Of a stretch of 64,000 nucleotides of DNA, positions 1 to 11,640 are shown one piece after another. Source of the DNA: Gigaspora margarita. Taxonomy: Eukaryota > Glomeromycota > Glomeromycetes > Diversisporales > Gigasporaceae. The stretch's first letter is position 1, and each line of letters opens with the position of its first letter. The stretch covers positions 380,857-444,856 of the forward strand of contig WTPW01000370.1 of assembly GCA_009809945.1 (NCBI GenBank), in the 5' to 3' direction. The notes under the pieces were generated by a model. It saw only the letters and a list, made by a program, of their open reading frames with translations, did no database searches and was not told the DNA's origin. A program made the translations under genes and the position numbers.

Positions 1-2
1 TA

Positions 3-236
3 CAGGATGACCTCTATTCTCTTTTTAGTATGTTAGCTATTTTTCTTATGTTTGCATTTCATGAAGTAAACGGAGTGCAATATAGGACCTTGGGGTTTAA
101 GAAGTTAGGAATCGAGAGGTCAGTAGTTTATGAGTTTGACAGGTTGGGAGAATGATTGGTACAGGTTCAGTTAATTCGTCCTAGTCTAGAGGCTTTCGTC
201 ATAGATGTTGAAGTTTTGAGTATGTAATACAAGAGC
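3..236 (+). pseudogene. Coding remnant at the left edge, unidentified
   Basis: One forward frame stays readable from the window edge to about 236, apart from one break. Its composition is richer in G and C than the DNA that follows. Readable stretches include VNGVQYRTLGFKKLG and ERSVVYEFDRLGE. It has no start here, so it would be the 3' end of something lying mostly outside the window. I do not recognise the family; it could be the end of a host gene or of a mobile element. The call rests only on frame openness and composition. Confidence 0.4.
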
Positions 237-299
237 TTGCCTAAATAGCAAACCTATTTCTATATGTTTTTTTATCATATAGCAATAAAATAACTGATT

Positions 300-1462
300 G
301 GACAATAATAATTTACAGTAAACTATCACAATAGTCAGTAAATTATGTAACAAATTTTTTACATTAAATTGCAATAGAAACCACAACTCTTAATTCGAAT
401 ACAAACTACTAACAAGTTTTGTGATAAAGTTTTTATAGCAAACTATGATAAGGATTAAGACAGTTAATTCTAAAATCAACTAATTTAACTACAAACAACA
501 ATAGCAAGTTATTTGTTTTGTTTCTTATTTTTGGTATGGTGCATAACTATGAAAAACGTATACTGGTATTTCTGCTTCTGCTATCGGGAACCTACGCAAT
601 AGTTTTGCTTACCTTTTTTTGCATTTGTTCCATTATGCATTTAGCAATGTGACTGGACCAATGACTATAGACCTGGCAGGTCATACTGTTAGTATTCTTG
701 ATCTACTAACTAACAATGCTAATTACACACGTATATCATACTTTCATCACTGATCGTATTATTAATAGCCAAATTACCTCAGTAAATTATGTTATAAGTC
801 ACAACTAAGTCTTGTAACAAAATTTTTAACAATAGAAATTATGATTATTAATTCCAATGCAAACTGACCACTATATACTGTTTCATTGCAGTAGCCTGTG
901 TGCTGAATCATGTCAGAAATCATGACCGCAATTTCAATACAAACTGACTCAACTACATGCTATAATAGCAAATAAATTTTACAGTAAATCTTGATAGAAA
1001 TCACGACTGTTAATTCCAATACAAACTAACTTAACGCATATTGGCTGTGCCACAATAGCTTGTAAATTTCATTACAAAATTTTTTACAGTAATTTTTGAT
1101 AGAATTTATGACTATACAAGCTAACTAAACCTTAAATATATCTGTCTGTATCACCACAATAGTTAGTAAGTTTTGCAACAAAATTTTTTATAGCAAACAT
1201 GATAGTAATTTTAATACACAAACTAATTCACATAATGTGCACCACAATTGTCATTATTTTTTACAGCATAATTGTTTATAATAAATTATAGTATTGTAGA
1301 ATTTGCAACTGTAATTTCAACGCAAAATGTGTATCATGATAGCAACNTTATAACAAAATTTTCANANNAANNNNNNNNAAANTTTATGACTATGATTCAA
1401 CACAACTTTAATGCATACTGTGTATCACCATAGTCGTTTATAATTTTTTGTAACAAATTTTT
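300..1462. repeat. Degenerate satellite, unit about 115 bp
   Basis: Phrases such as 'gtaacaaaattttttacag', 'aattccaatacaaact' and 'caccacaatagt' recur in the same order about every 100-120 bp, with many substitutions. The array resumes at 3584-3690 after the foldback element, and one isolated unit lies near 12440-12510. A run of N bases lies near 1347-1382. No coding potential is seen. Confidence 0.7.
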
Positions 1463-1669
1463 GCACGCATGAATTCTGTGTCAGGTTTTGTCGATCATTT
1501 GTCTTGTGATATCATTCAGATACAAAATCAATCTGTCATATTTGTATAACAGTTCTATGCATATTGTATAACCTATAGGTTTTTAATTACTACTCAAATC
1601 CATATTTATTTTTAAAAGAATATACTTACTAATATCGTTTTATGCTTAACATGCCTAAAATTTCACATT

Positions 1670-1840
1670 GACAGCAATAAAGAATTTGATGAACTATTGG
1701 AATTAATACAAGCCATAGAACTGGATCGATATCTTATTATATGTGAAAGAATAATTAAATCTAGTGATTTTTTTCAAGTTCTTTTGCTTAATTATAATAG
1801 TTTGCTTGAAAGTTCTTTTTGGAAGCATATTAATATATAA
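1670..1840 (+). pseudogene. Coding-like fragment carried in the left foldback arm
   Basis: A 56-codon frame ends at a stop at 1838-1840; readable pieces are KEFDELLELIQAIELD and SSDFFQVLLLN. It begins just after an acceptor-like 'cacattgacag'. The same frame sits in the right arm on the opposite strand (3192-3362), with a few amino-acid changes and the same stop. This resembles a host exon fragment captured by a Mutator-type element. The parent gene is not recognised. Confidence 0.45.
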
Positions 1841-1905
1841 GATAACTTAAGTAATATTTTAAGCTATACAAAAAAAAATCTAAGTGAAAGTTTAATAAGT
1901 AATTT

Positions 1906-2180
1906 GCAAGTAATTTGAGTGAAGGTTCAGTAAGTAATTTGAGTGAAGGTTTAGTAAGCAATTTGAATGAAGGCTTAGTAAGTAATTTGAGCAAAGGTTC
2001 AGTAAGTAATTTAAGCGAAGGTTCGGTCAGTAATTTAAACGAAGATTCAGTAAGTTATATAAAAAAATAATTTGAGCAAAGGGTTAATAAGTAATTTGAG
2101 CAAAGGGTTAATAAGTAATTTGAGCAAAGGTTTAGTGAGTAATTTTTGAGTGAAAGTCAGTAAGTAATTTGAGCGAAAGT
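1906..2180 (+). repeat. 24-bp tandem repeat in the left foldback arm
   Basis: The unit 'agtaatttgagcgaaggttc' plus 'agta' repeats about ten times. In one frame it would read SNLSEGSV per unit. The inverted partner array lies at about 2850-3140 in the other arm. The array is subterminal to the palindrome centre. Confidence 0.85.
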
Positions 2181-3583
2181 TTTATTATCTATATTGTTAT
2201 TAAATAGTTTGTTGATTTGTACAACTAAAAAATTCTCGCAAATGGGAGTCTCTAAATATTCCAAAATTTTGATACACTAATATAATTTTTTAAACTCTTA
2301 TTTATTTTGAAATACGCTATTATTTTTAATTCTGAAACCCCTTTCTAGAGGAAATTTTTAATAAATCGGACTAATTTATGACCCACAAATTCAATATTAC
2401 TTAATAATTTAAAATTCAAAAGTTAATGATCTAAAGATAATAAGGGGAATAAGGAATTGATCAAAATATTGTAGAGGATTTCAGAATTAATGATTTGATG
2501 TCCAATTTCAAATAAAATAAGTGATGTACAGCATCAAATTATTAATTCTGAAACCCCCTACAATATTTTGATCGATTCCTTATTCCCCTTATTTATCTTT
2601 AGATCATTAACTTTTAATTTTATATTATTAAGTAATATTGAATTGGTGGGTTATAAATTGGTTCGATTTATTAAAAATTTCCTCTGGAAAGGGTTTTTAG
2701 AATTAAAAAAAATAGCGTATTTCGAAATAAATAAGTGTTTAAAAAATCATATTTGTGTATCTTGTGTATCAAAATTTTGGAATGTTTAGAGACTCCCATT
2801 CGCGAGAATTTTTTTATTATACAAATCAACAAACTATTTAATAACAACGTAGATAATAAAGCTTTCGCTCAAATTACTTACTGACTTTTACTCAAAAATT
2901 ACTCACTAAACCTTTGCTCAAATTACTTATTAACCCTTTGCTCAAATTACTTATTAACCCTTTGCTCAAATTATTTTTTTATATAACTTACTGAACCTTC
3001 GTTTAAATTACTTACTGAACCTTCGCTTAAATTACTTACTGAAACTTCACTCAAATTACTTACTAAACCTTTGTTCAAATTACTTACTGAACCTTTGCTC
3101 AAATTACTTACTGAACCTTTGCTCAAATTACTTATTAAACTTTTGCTTAGATTTTTTTTTGTATAGCTTAATAAATATTACTTAAGTTATTTTATATATT
3201 AATATGCTTCCAAAAAGAACTTTCAAGCAAACTATTAGAATTAAGCAAAAGAACTTGAAAAAAATTGCTAGATTTAATTATTCTTTCGCGTATAATAAGA
3301 TATTGATCCAGTTCTATGGCTTGTATTAATTCCAATAGTTCGTCAAATTCTTTATCGCTGTCGATGTAAAATTTTAGGCATGTTAAGCATAAAACGATAT
3401 TAGTAAGTGTATTCTTTTAAAAAATAAATATAGATTTGAGTAGTAATTACTAAACCCATAGGTTATACGATATGTATAGAACTGTTACACAAATATGCAC
3501 AAATGGATTTTGTGTATCCGAATGATATCACAAGACAAATGATCAACAAAACCTGACACAGAATTCATGTGTGCCAAATTTTT

Positions 3584-4442
3584 TACAATAAGTTATGATA
3601 TATTAATTTCAATACTTACATATGCCACCGCATTAGTAATACAACCTAACTTAACCACATGTTGTATTATCATGATAGCTCATAAGTAGAGTTGTTAAAT
3701 TTCATATAAGTGTAATTTACGAAATTTATATATATTTTTTAATTTCTTTAAATTTTTATTTATGCAAATGAGTGTTTATGATATAAATAAATTATTAATG
3801 GTCGTATGATTTTTATCACTTAGTTATATAATTTTATCTTTTTAATTTTTCACCGATTGAGAAATAATTGCGTCATTTCAAAATTTAAGAACAATTATTG
3901 ATAGATACTGCTTATATAGAACGTGGGTATGAGTAATAAAAAGTACTGACTAGTTTAATAGAATTAAACTAGAATATTAAATAAATATTTTTGCTAAAAA
4001 ATATTTAAATTTATAATTTTTTGGATTTTTTATGAGTTTTTAAAACTGTACTACTAGTAGTACAAAGGGTGTGCTGCTATTCATTAATGAATATTCAAAT
4101 ATATTATTTACTTGAGTTAGCTCTCTATATGGGGACCTACAGCAAAATAAGGCAGTAGGTAAACCAATCAGATTTGAGATTTATACTAATTATTTACTTA
4201 GAGTTTCATCTTTAAAAGAATAATTTTTTTTATCAAATAAATTAATAAAAATATATAAATTTAAATTTTTTCTTTATTATCAATATGGTAAAAAATTATA
4301 TAACAATTTTCAAATATGCTTTTTTCAAAACTAAATAATTATTTCACTGCTTTATTTTGTTGTGAGAGATTTTATATAGAAGTATTTTTTATATAATTAT
4401 AAATAAAAATTTGTAACTATATTAATTATATGTGCTAAGTAC
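3584..4442. other. Satellite remnant then AT-rich filler
   Basis: The first hundred bases continue the 115-bp satellite interrupted by the foldback element. From about 3690 the sequence is AT-rich, with homopolymer runs. No gene, RNA or clear repeat is seen. Confidence 0.6.
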
Positions 4443-4444
4443 TA

Positions 4445-4668
4445 AGAAAAGGGCCCAAATTGACAAATCAAAAGATCTTTAAAAAATCAATTTTGTATTG
4501 TAAATCTTATAATAGATGATAAGAAAAATAAAACTTTAAAGAGCTGTACTACAAAATTTTATTAATGCAACTGCTTTGTATTTAGATAAAAATTAATCCT
4601 ACTATTATTTAAATTGATCTATATAAAAAAACTACTTTTGAAAAAATTGTCAATTTGGGCCCTTTTCC
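4445..4668. mobile_element. TA-flanked MITE, Tc1/mariner-like
   Basis: The ends are AGAAAAGGGCCCAAATTGAC on the left and GGAAAAGGGCCCAAATTGAC read inward from the right. TA lies directly outside each end (4443-4444 and 4669-4670). The 224-bp length and lack of coding sequence fit a non-autonomous Tc1/mariner-type element. Confidence 0.75.
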
Positions 4669-4670
4669 TA

Positions 4671-5673
4671 GCTTCTAGCCTATATGATACAGAAAAATAA
4701 CTATTGAAAGGTTTGACTGTTTAATCTTTTTTAAATTTTAAAAAATATTTTTTAGTGATTATAATAATCTTTAGCTTGAAGTTTTAGTTTTTAACTTCAA
4801 ATAGTTTAAAAAGAATCTTTCTTTAAATTAATTCTTTACTATATTCTTTAAATCAAAAACTAACATATTCCAATTAATTATATAATTGGTTAAAATAATC
4901 TTTTAAAGATTAATGAAGATCCTACTAAGGGGCATGATTTTTGCTATGGATACATGATCAGAGATGGTGATCACATCTATATATTATATTGGTCATCTCA
5001 TATATTCTGGCAGTTCAATTGAATAAATTAAAGTTAGTATATAGTAAGTACTAATTTTTTTCTATTAACTAGCAATTAAAAATAAATATATATAATTTGA
5101 ATAGCTAGACAATATATTTATGAAAAAAAATTATATAATTTGTTGATTTAATTGTTTTAAAAAAATTTTAAATTTATTTAATTTTTAAATTTTAAAAAAT
5201 TAAAAAATTAAAAATTTGCTTATTTTTAAAGTTTAACCAATTAAAATTAAGTATTTTTTGTGCTACTACGCATGTACCTTGGTGTAACTATCAAAAAAAA
5301 GTTTGTTAAATTTTAAACAAAGTTATTATGTACAAAAAAGTTATACCAAAAAATAAAACACTAATTTAATCTAGTTTACCATATAATTTATATAGTAAAA
5401 ATAATACCTATTTAAGTTTAAAAACTTCAAAAATATATAAATTTTTGAACTTTAAAAATTTTAATATTGCATAAACATAAAAAATAATTCTCTAAATTTG
5501 AATTTTAATATGATATTAATTAAAATTTTATTAATTATAAATTTTACTAACTTATTATATAAGCATATATTAAACTAAAAAACTAGTATATTTTTTCTTA
5601 TTTACTAGTTTTTAACCTAAAAACTAAATTAATAAAATTTTTTTTAAAATTTATAAAACTTTTATTTTGTAAG
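4671..5673. other. AT-rich filler
   Basis: Long A and T runs and short self-complementary stretches. I see no gene, RNA or repeat family that I can support. Confidence 0.55.
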
Positions 5674-6299
5674 GTAGATATGCCTAATTCAGCACGGCTA
5701 AGTTCTATGATGTAATAACATGTGATATATCGATCAAAATCAGATGATTTTGGTACCATTCGATTCGTCTCATTGAGATGAATCGAATGGCACCAATATC
5801 ACCTGATTCTGATCACTCAATCATAAGATTTTACCTTTTGAAGTTTATCTAAAAACATAGTCCTATTGTAGCGCAGTGCCTAATTCGGTGCACCAAAGTT
5901 CTTAAATGATATCTTGTGAACCATTGATCTAAATTACATGATTTTGGTACCTTTCGATTCATCATGATGAGACGAGTAAAATGGAACTAAGATCACACAA
6001 TTTTGATTGATAGTTCACAAGATATTATCATTTTACCAAAATAACCCATGTAAAGCAAATTTTGAAAATAACATAAAATCGTAAATACATTTTGATAGAC
6101 AGGCCCATTTTGATACTTTTATTACCAAAATGACCACCTTGAAGAGGTGATTCCAACGAGCCCAAAATTGATAAAATTCAATCACAGGATCACAAGATCG
6201 TTAAAATTTTATTATCATTTTTGATGAAAATTAGATTAGGGAGCTGTTGTAAATCAGGTAATTTCCATCTCTTAAGGACTACCCCCACCCACCCACACC

Positions 6300-7607
6300 T
6301 AGTGTTGGACTATGACCTTTTATGACCTATATGACCTTTATGACTAGTCATAAGTTATTTGGTCATAAAAAGAGAATTATGACCTTATGACCTAAAATTA
6401 AAAAAATTAACCAATTAAAAAGCTAAATTCATAATATTATACTATATATAACATTTTACAAACAATTTTTTATATTTGTAATTTGCAGTATTATACCACC
6501 TTTAGTGCTTTAACAAAAAGTTTTTCTTGAGCAATTTTACAATAGGGCCTCTAACTATTAACCTTAATATAGACCATAACTCTAACATAAATAAGCTTTA
6601 AAAACTTTTGTTGATGCGCTAATTGATCACATGCTGGTAAAAATCTGTCAGTGCTACTAGGTAGTGCTAAGATGATTATTATATTTAAATTTGCTTGTGA
6701 GTACCAACTAGTATAGAAAGTAGTATATTTACTAATCTAGATATATATGTATATTAAACCTAAGGGAAGTGCAGTAAATCACGTAATTTTCTGGAGGGGT
6801 CGCCCATCTATCACATCCTATATATATATAGTATAAACAGCCAATAATATTGAAGCAAAATTGATTATTAGTAATTGCAGATAGTTGCTACATAGCAAAG
6901 TCTAAATTCTACTATATCAATCGATAATTATCGATTAATTGAAATTGTTTAAAATACCAAAATACACATACTCTGAAATTTTTATTAAAATTAAAGAATT
7001 TTTTATTATTTATCTTTTAATTTTTACGTTCGTTGATATATTTTTTTAAAAAATTTTAATTTTTCTGTCGAAAGTAAAAATCAAAAGTCAATTAATAAAA
7101 AATTATTTAATACTTATGAAAATTTTGTAGTAAATGTATTTTAACCTTCTAAATAAGTTTACTTAAGCGATTTTAATCGATTTACTTAGTAAAATTTAGA
7201 CATTACTATGTAGCGAATTTTGTTGATTGTGGGGTAGCTTATTTTTAGATCAAAACCGTTTTTGAGTTTTATGAAATTTGATTGGTCAACAGTCCTATCA
7301 CTAGGGGGGGTCAGGACCTATGTAAACCCTAATCACGTAATTTACTGCACTTCTCTAAATATAATACATATAATTATTTTAAAAATGGGTTGAGTCGCAA
7401 ACTAAAGCAATTTATATTTAAAATATAGTAATTTTATATACTAGCTATATGACTAGGTCATAATTGGTCATATGACTAATGGTCATATTAGTCATAAAAA
7501 TAAGTCATAATTTATATAACCAAAACCTATATGACTATCATTATATGACCATTATGACTAGTGGTCATACAAAAAATATCATATGACCGCATTTTTGGCC
7601 AACACTG
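6300..7607. mobile_element. Non-autonomous hAT element inside the long-IR element
   Basis: The ends are TAGTGTTGGAC and, inward from the right, CAGTGTTGGCC. A perfect 8-bp duplication CCCACACC flanks it (6292-6299 and 7608-7615). Both subterminal regions carry many 'atgacc'/'ggtcat' motifs, as expected for hAT transposase binding sites. There is no transposase. A further element (6764-7355) lies inside it. Confidence 0.85.
6764..7355. mobile_element. Small inverted-repeat element inside the hAT
   Basis: The ends GGGAAGTGCAGTAAAT and, inward from the right, GAGAAGTGCAGTAAAT are flanked by TAA on each side (6761-6763 and 7356-7358). A TAA or TA duplication fits PIF/Harbinger or Tc1/mariner; I cannot choose. 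It is the innermost of three nested elements. Confidence 0.7.
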
Positions 7608-7681
7608 CCCACACCTGACACCTTATTAGCCAATCAAATTGCGCAAAAAATTTATATATTAATTAATAAAAAACTTTGATA

Positions 7682-7997
7682 TTATGTAACTTTTGATCTA
7701 CCAAACCATTTTAGATGATTTAACTACCAAAATGATCCTCTCAAAGAGAGGATTCTAATAAGCCCAAAACTATTAAAATCCAATTACTAGATCGTAAGAT
7801 CAATCTAGATTTATATAATATTATATAGTATATTAAAATATTATATAATATTTATAGTAATACAAATCTATATTGATATTACGATCTAGTAATTGGAATT
7901 TAATGATTTTAGATTTGCCAGAATCATCTCTTTGAGAGGATCATTTTGGTAGTTAAATCATCTAAATTGGTCCAGTAGATCAAAAGTTATTTAATAT
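7682..7997. mobile_element. Palindromic MITE sharing a block with 13690-14151
   Basis: The arms mirror around about 7835. Each has 'aacttttgatct' at the outside, then 'actaccaaaatgatc', then 'aatccaattactagatcg'. The same order of motifs occurs in the palindrome at 13690-14151 and in the arms of the element at 5674-8525, so they are one repeat family. Confidence 0.65.
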
Positions 7998-8656
7998 TAA
8001 ATTTATATATAAATTTATAATTTTAATTTAAAAAATTTTTTATAATTTTGGCTGGAATTTGATAATTCCGGCCAGAATTACACCTGATACATTGGCTAAC
8101 CCACCCACTCACCAAAAAATCACCTGATTTCTATCAGCTCCCTTAGTTAATCTAATCAATTTTTATCAAAAGTGATACGAAAATCTTAACGATCTTGCAA
8201 TCCTGTGATTGGATTTTGTCGATTTGGGTTCGTTGGAATCATCTCTTCAAGGTGGTCATTTTGGTGGTAAAATCATCAAAAATGAACAAGTCTGTCAAAA
8301 TTTATCCACGATTTTATATTAATTTTCAAAGATTATATATATAGGCAGTTTTGGTTAAATGATAATATCTTGTGAACTATCAGTCAGAATCATATGATTT
8401 TGGTACCATTCGATTCGTTACAATGAGACGAATCGAATGGTACCCAAATCACATGATTCTGATCAACAGTTCGCAAGATATCATTAGTGCGCAAAATTAG
8501 GCACCGCGCCAAATTAGACATATCCAGCTTATATAAAATATTATTAAGAATATTTTTGTCTTATAAATAAATTATAATTTGCATAATAAAAAAAATAATA
8601 ATAATTTATTAAGTAAATAAATTTAATATTATTTAATAAACTAAAAATTGACCTCA

Positions 8657-9106
8657 GGTCCGATAGCATAGCGGTTATGCTCTAAGGTCGCAAATTAGAA
8701 GGTCGCTGGTTCGAATCTTGTTGGTGGTGAATATTAATTTCTATGAAGAGGCTTAGCTTGATGTATTAGGGAACTAAAACACTGTGGTACCAGGGACCCA
8801 GGATGTCAATGTAGGATGGACCTAATATGAACAGCAGGCCGTGGAGGCTTAGACTTGGTGTCCAAAACCCTCGGGGTTTGAACTTGTTAGTTTGGAACTA
8901 CGATTTGTTTAACCGAAGTCACGAGACATAGTGACGATCAAGTCATGAACTCCTGGTGGTATTTACTGAGAGGCTAGGCCATATGCAGTTTGGTAGAACA
9001 GTAAGTCCAGAGGTAAAAATCTGGAACAATAAGACTATGAGGACTTCTGTCCTACTATAGCCAACTTTAGGCCACAGATAAAGTAGTCTGAGTTGGGATT
9101 TTCTTA
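8657..9106 (+). mobile_element. tRNA-derived SINE, near full length
   Basis: The 5' part is tRNA-like, with an A box 'tagcatagcggttatgc' (8664-8680) and a B box 'ggttcgaatc' (8708-8717), the internal promoter for RNA polymerase III. A GC-richer body of about 370 bp follows, ending in 'gggattttctta' and AT repeats. The body block at 8770-8820 is shared with the truncated copy at 18282-18610. It does not fold as a plain tRNA gene with a good acceptor stem, which favours a SINE over a functional tRNA. No clear target duplication was found. Confidence 0.75.
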
Positions 9107-9442
9107 TATATAATTATTGATATTCTTTGTATAATATAATGTATAAATAACATCATTTAATTAATAAAAATAATATGCCAAATGGTCTTGGTTGTTAAAT
9201 GTTAAAAAAAAAATAAACTAAAAAATTGATTATAAAAAATATTTAATATAAATATAAAAAATTAATATTTATAACTTAATATTATAATATACTGTTTTTT
9301 TAAAAGATAAATTTAAAAAAGTTTAATAAAATAAATTATTATATATAAAAATTTTTTACTTTCTAATAATATAGCTATACTAGAATATATGAGATTATCT
9401 ATATTAATCAATTAGAATAAGATAAAGTGATTACACCATACA
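9107..9442. other. AT-rich filler
   Basis: Low-complexity A/T sequence between the SINE and a hAT MITE. Nothing recognisable. Confidence 0.6.
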
Positions 9443-9733
9443 TAGTATTCCGCACGGATCAGATCGGATAGATATTTTTAAAGATCTGAATCCGATCTGA
9501 AATTTAAAATTGGGTCCAAGTATAGATTCGAATCAGTGTTTAAATATACAGATCCGGATCCTGACTGGATCTGAAGAACTCTTTACATATGAAGAATAGG
9601 ATCTTTTCGGATCTTTTCGGGTCTTTATATAGATCTGAATCTGACAGATCAAATCCAGATCCTTGATTTTTGGGATCTGATGAGTACAGATCCAGATCAG
9701 ATCTGGATCTCAGATCGGGTCTGCAGAACACTA
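9443..9733. mobile_element. hAT-type MITE with AGATC-rich ends
   Basis: The ends TAGTATTCCGCA and, inward from the right, TAGTGTTCTGCA are flanked by 8-bp sequences ACCATACA (9435-9442) and ACCATATA (9734-9741), which differ at one base. The interior is filled with 'gatctg' and 'ggatc' motifs on both strands. A short ORF across it is a by-product of these repeats. Confidence 0.75.
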
Positions 9734-9779
9734 ACCATATATGGATAAGAATAGCTACTAATAAAAAATATTATGTGAT

Positions 9780-10140
9780 AAATGGCATGCCTCTAAATAA
9801 AGATCTTTTTTAACTTCAAATAAAGTTATTAGTTATAGAATATGTCTCTTTAAAATAAGTTTAAAATAAGGTTATAATAAAAATTTAAATAAAAACATAT
9901 AAATTTACTATATACTTTGATCTGAAGATCCTTTTTAGCTTAACTAATTAACTTAAAATTAAATTTGATAGGTTTATAGAATAAAAAAAGAAAAAATTTA
10001 AGCTTAAAAACCAAGTTGAAATTTGCTAATTGCTAATTTTGTACAATTTCAAAATGTAACTTTGTCAAAAATAAATATTTACAAATTTTAAATAGCAATT
10101 ATATATAAAATTATGCTCTATATCAGTAGATTTGCATAAT
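9780..10140. repeat. Dispersed repeat, inverted partner at 15930-16230
   Basis: Motifs including 'agttattagttatagaa', 'tttagcttaactaatta' and 'caatttcaaaatgtaac' occur here, and in reverse complement and reverse order at 15930-16230. The pair could be the ends of a large, now eroded element or two copies of a dispersed family. No coding sequence lies in either. Confidence 0.6.
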
Positions 10141-10620
10141 ATATTAGCTCAACCAATCATGATCGAGGATTATCAAAAAATTTTTACATGAAAATTTATT
10201 ACAAAGTGAATTTTCACAAAAATGGTCTTTTTAACTAGCTTTGTATTTATAATTAAGTATGTAGAACATTATGAAATTCATGTATTTAATTATAAGCCAA
10301 AAGTATATTAAAAAGGCTATTTTTTGAAAATTAGCTTCCGAATTTACTCTTGATAGTTACCAACCCATTTCACAATGCCCAACCCATCCTAAAAAACCTA
10401 AATATTTCAAAAAATGATAAAAGAACTTCTTTCTACAGCTTAGCATAGCTCTTTATTAAGTTTTATTAGTTTTTTAACTTGTTTAGACATCAAAAAGGCT
10501 CTTTTGTTATTGAAACAAGTACTTCATTTGTTAGTTTTTCAATGTTACTTAGGAGCAAATTTTTGTATAACAGTTTATCAAAAAAAGACCCAATTATACT
10601 AATTTTCTGATATGCTGAAC
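10140..10620 (-). mobile_element. Diverged copy of the element at 51615-52090
   Basis: The run of motifs 'tttttaacta', 'tataagccaaa', 'cttctttctacagctta' and 'aacagtttatc' matches the reverse complement of 51615-52090 along its length. The better preserved copy has ends like CGGCTGATTTG, so this is probably a non-autonomous DNA element. The ends here are eroded. Confidence 0.6.
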
Positions 10621-10760
10621 AACTTTACTTAATAGCAAAATAAGTTATCTTGACAAAAATAAGTTAGCTATATAACAAAGATAAAGAATTTGTTCTATAA
10701 TATAAAATACCTTTTTTTATTAAAATAACCTGCTTTGGGCTTTTAAATGAACTTGTTCAG

Positions 10761-11090
10761 CCTAAAGGATTCTGCAATACATCTAGAACTGGCCTTGACT
10801 GACTTATATAACAGATGACTGTACTGGTAATACAAGAAGGACCAGCAAGAGGAGCAAGAACCAGAAAATTTAAATAGGTAACTTTCTAGTTGGGTTGCAG
10901 GTATGGCAACTAGTGTAGAACCTTCAGGCGGACTACTTAAATTAGACAACTAAAAGTTGTACGTGTGGCTAGTTGTATTCTCATCTTTGTAACAAATGTT
11001 AGGGCACCTCTGGAGACATCCATAATCTGATTTACTTGAATAAAAGCCTTTCTCCATAGCGGAAACTTTGACACAAAAAAAAAATAAAAA
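10761..11090 (+). mobile_element. Polyadenylated retrocopy or 5'-truncated retroposon
   Basis: A 16-bp flanking duplication 'aaatgaacttgttcag' (10745-10760) / 'aaatgaacttgtttag' (11091-11106) encloses 330 bp that end in an interrupted A tract. An AATAAA signal lies about 30 bases before the tail. This is the mark of LINE-type reverse transcription of a polyadenylated RNA. No tRNA-like head and no clear reading frame is seen, so the parent transcript is unknown. Confidence 0.7.
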
Positions 11091-11358
11091 AAATGAACTT
11101 GTTTAGCACAAAATCAAAATACATTTTTTCAAACCTTTTATCAAGTTAAAAATGGGTTAAAGTTAAAAAAAATTTTTTCTAAAAGAAAAAATTTTTTTTC
11201 AATTTTAACTTGGTAAAAGGTTGCTAAACAAGTTTATTTAGAAGCCCAAAGCAGATTATCTTGATAAAAAAAGGGTTATATTACAGAACAAAAATTTTAA
11301 CTTTGATAAAATATAGCTTACTTATTTTTTTGTCAAGATAATCTGTATTTTGTTACTA

Positions 11359-11613
11359 CCGTATTTACGCGAAATAATGCACATGGGCATTATTTTGAAA
11401 ATTGGATTTCCTTAAAATAGCATATTTGGTTTCGAAATAACGCCCATGTGCATCCCGAAATAACGCACACCCCACATACTAATGCTTTAATAAGCATTTA
11501 GAGGTGGATCGAAATTAGACCTTTACCCCGAAATAACGCCCATGCGCATACTCGAAATAACGCGCATCTCCTTGAAATAATGCGCAGGTGCACGTTATTT
11601 CGCGTAAATATGG
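11359..11613. mobile_element. TA-flanked MITE, pogo/Tc1-like ends
   Basis: The ends CCGTATTTACGCGAAATAA and, inward from the right, CCATATTTACGCGAAATAA are bordered by TA on both sides (11357-11358 and 11614-11615). The interior repeats 'cgaaataacgc' several times. Confidence 0.8.
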
Positions 11614-11640
11614 TAAGTAAAGTTGTTCATAGTATAACAG

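Larger units (their letters stand above)
1463..3574. mobile_element. Palindromic foldback DNA transposon, Mutator-type
   Basis: Two arms of about 1 kb are inverted copies meeting near 2515. The ends are GCACGCATGAATTCTG on the left and, read inward, GCACACATGAATTCTG on the right. A 9-bp direct duplication, CAAATTTTT, lies flush with both ends (1454-1462 and 3575-3583). The flanks join to restore one unit of the surrounding satellite, so the insertion boundary is precise. A 9-bp target duplication with long inverted repeats is typical of Mutator-like elements. No transposase is present, so it is non-autonomous. Several apparent ORFs in the arms are by-products of the palindrome. Confidence 0.8.
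5674..8525. mobile_element. Composite long-inverted-repeat element with nested insertions
   Basis: Arms of about 400 bp are inverted copies: 5870-6275 against 8115-8500. Both carry 'accattcgattcgt' with its own inverted partner, 'gatatcttgtgaac', and a block reading 'gattccaacgagcccaaaat'. An extra copy of the outer module lies at 5674-5860. The motif 'gcctaatt' marks the outer ends. No transposase is readable. The interior holds a hAT element (6300-7607) and another palindrome (7682-7997), so this is the oldest layer here. Confidence 0.65.
10630..11640. mobile_element. Inverted-repeat element split by two later insertions
   Basis: The left arm ('aagttatcttgac', 'tgctttgggcttttaaat') has its inverse in the right arm ('gcccaaagcagattatc', 'gtcaagataatc'). 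The arms become continuous only if the retrocopy at 10761-11090 and the TA-type MITE at 11359-11613 are treated as later insertions. Outer 'aacaactttactt' pairs with 'aagtaaagttgtt' just beyond the MITE. Confidence 0.6.

Noticed and set aside
2568-2789. ORF of 73 codons in the palindrome at 1463-3574
   Set aside because: It lies in the inner part of the right arm, contains no known motif, and is explained by the foldback structure.
8657-8730. Functional tRNA gene
   Set aside because: A and B boxes are present, but I could not form a sound acceptor stem, and a SINE body and a second copy of the core exist.
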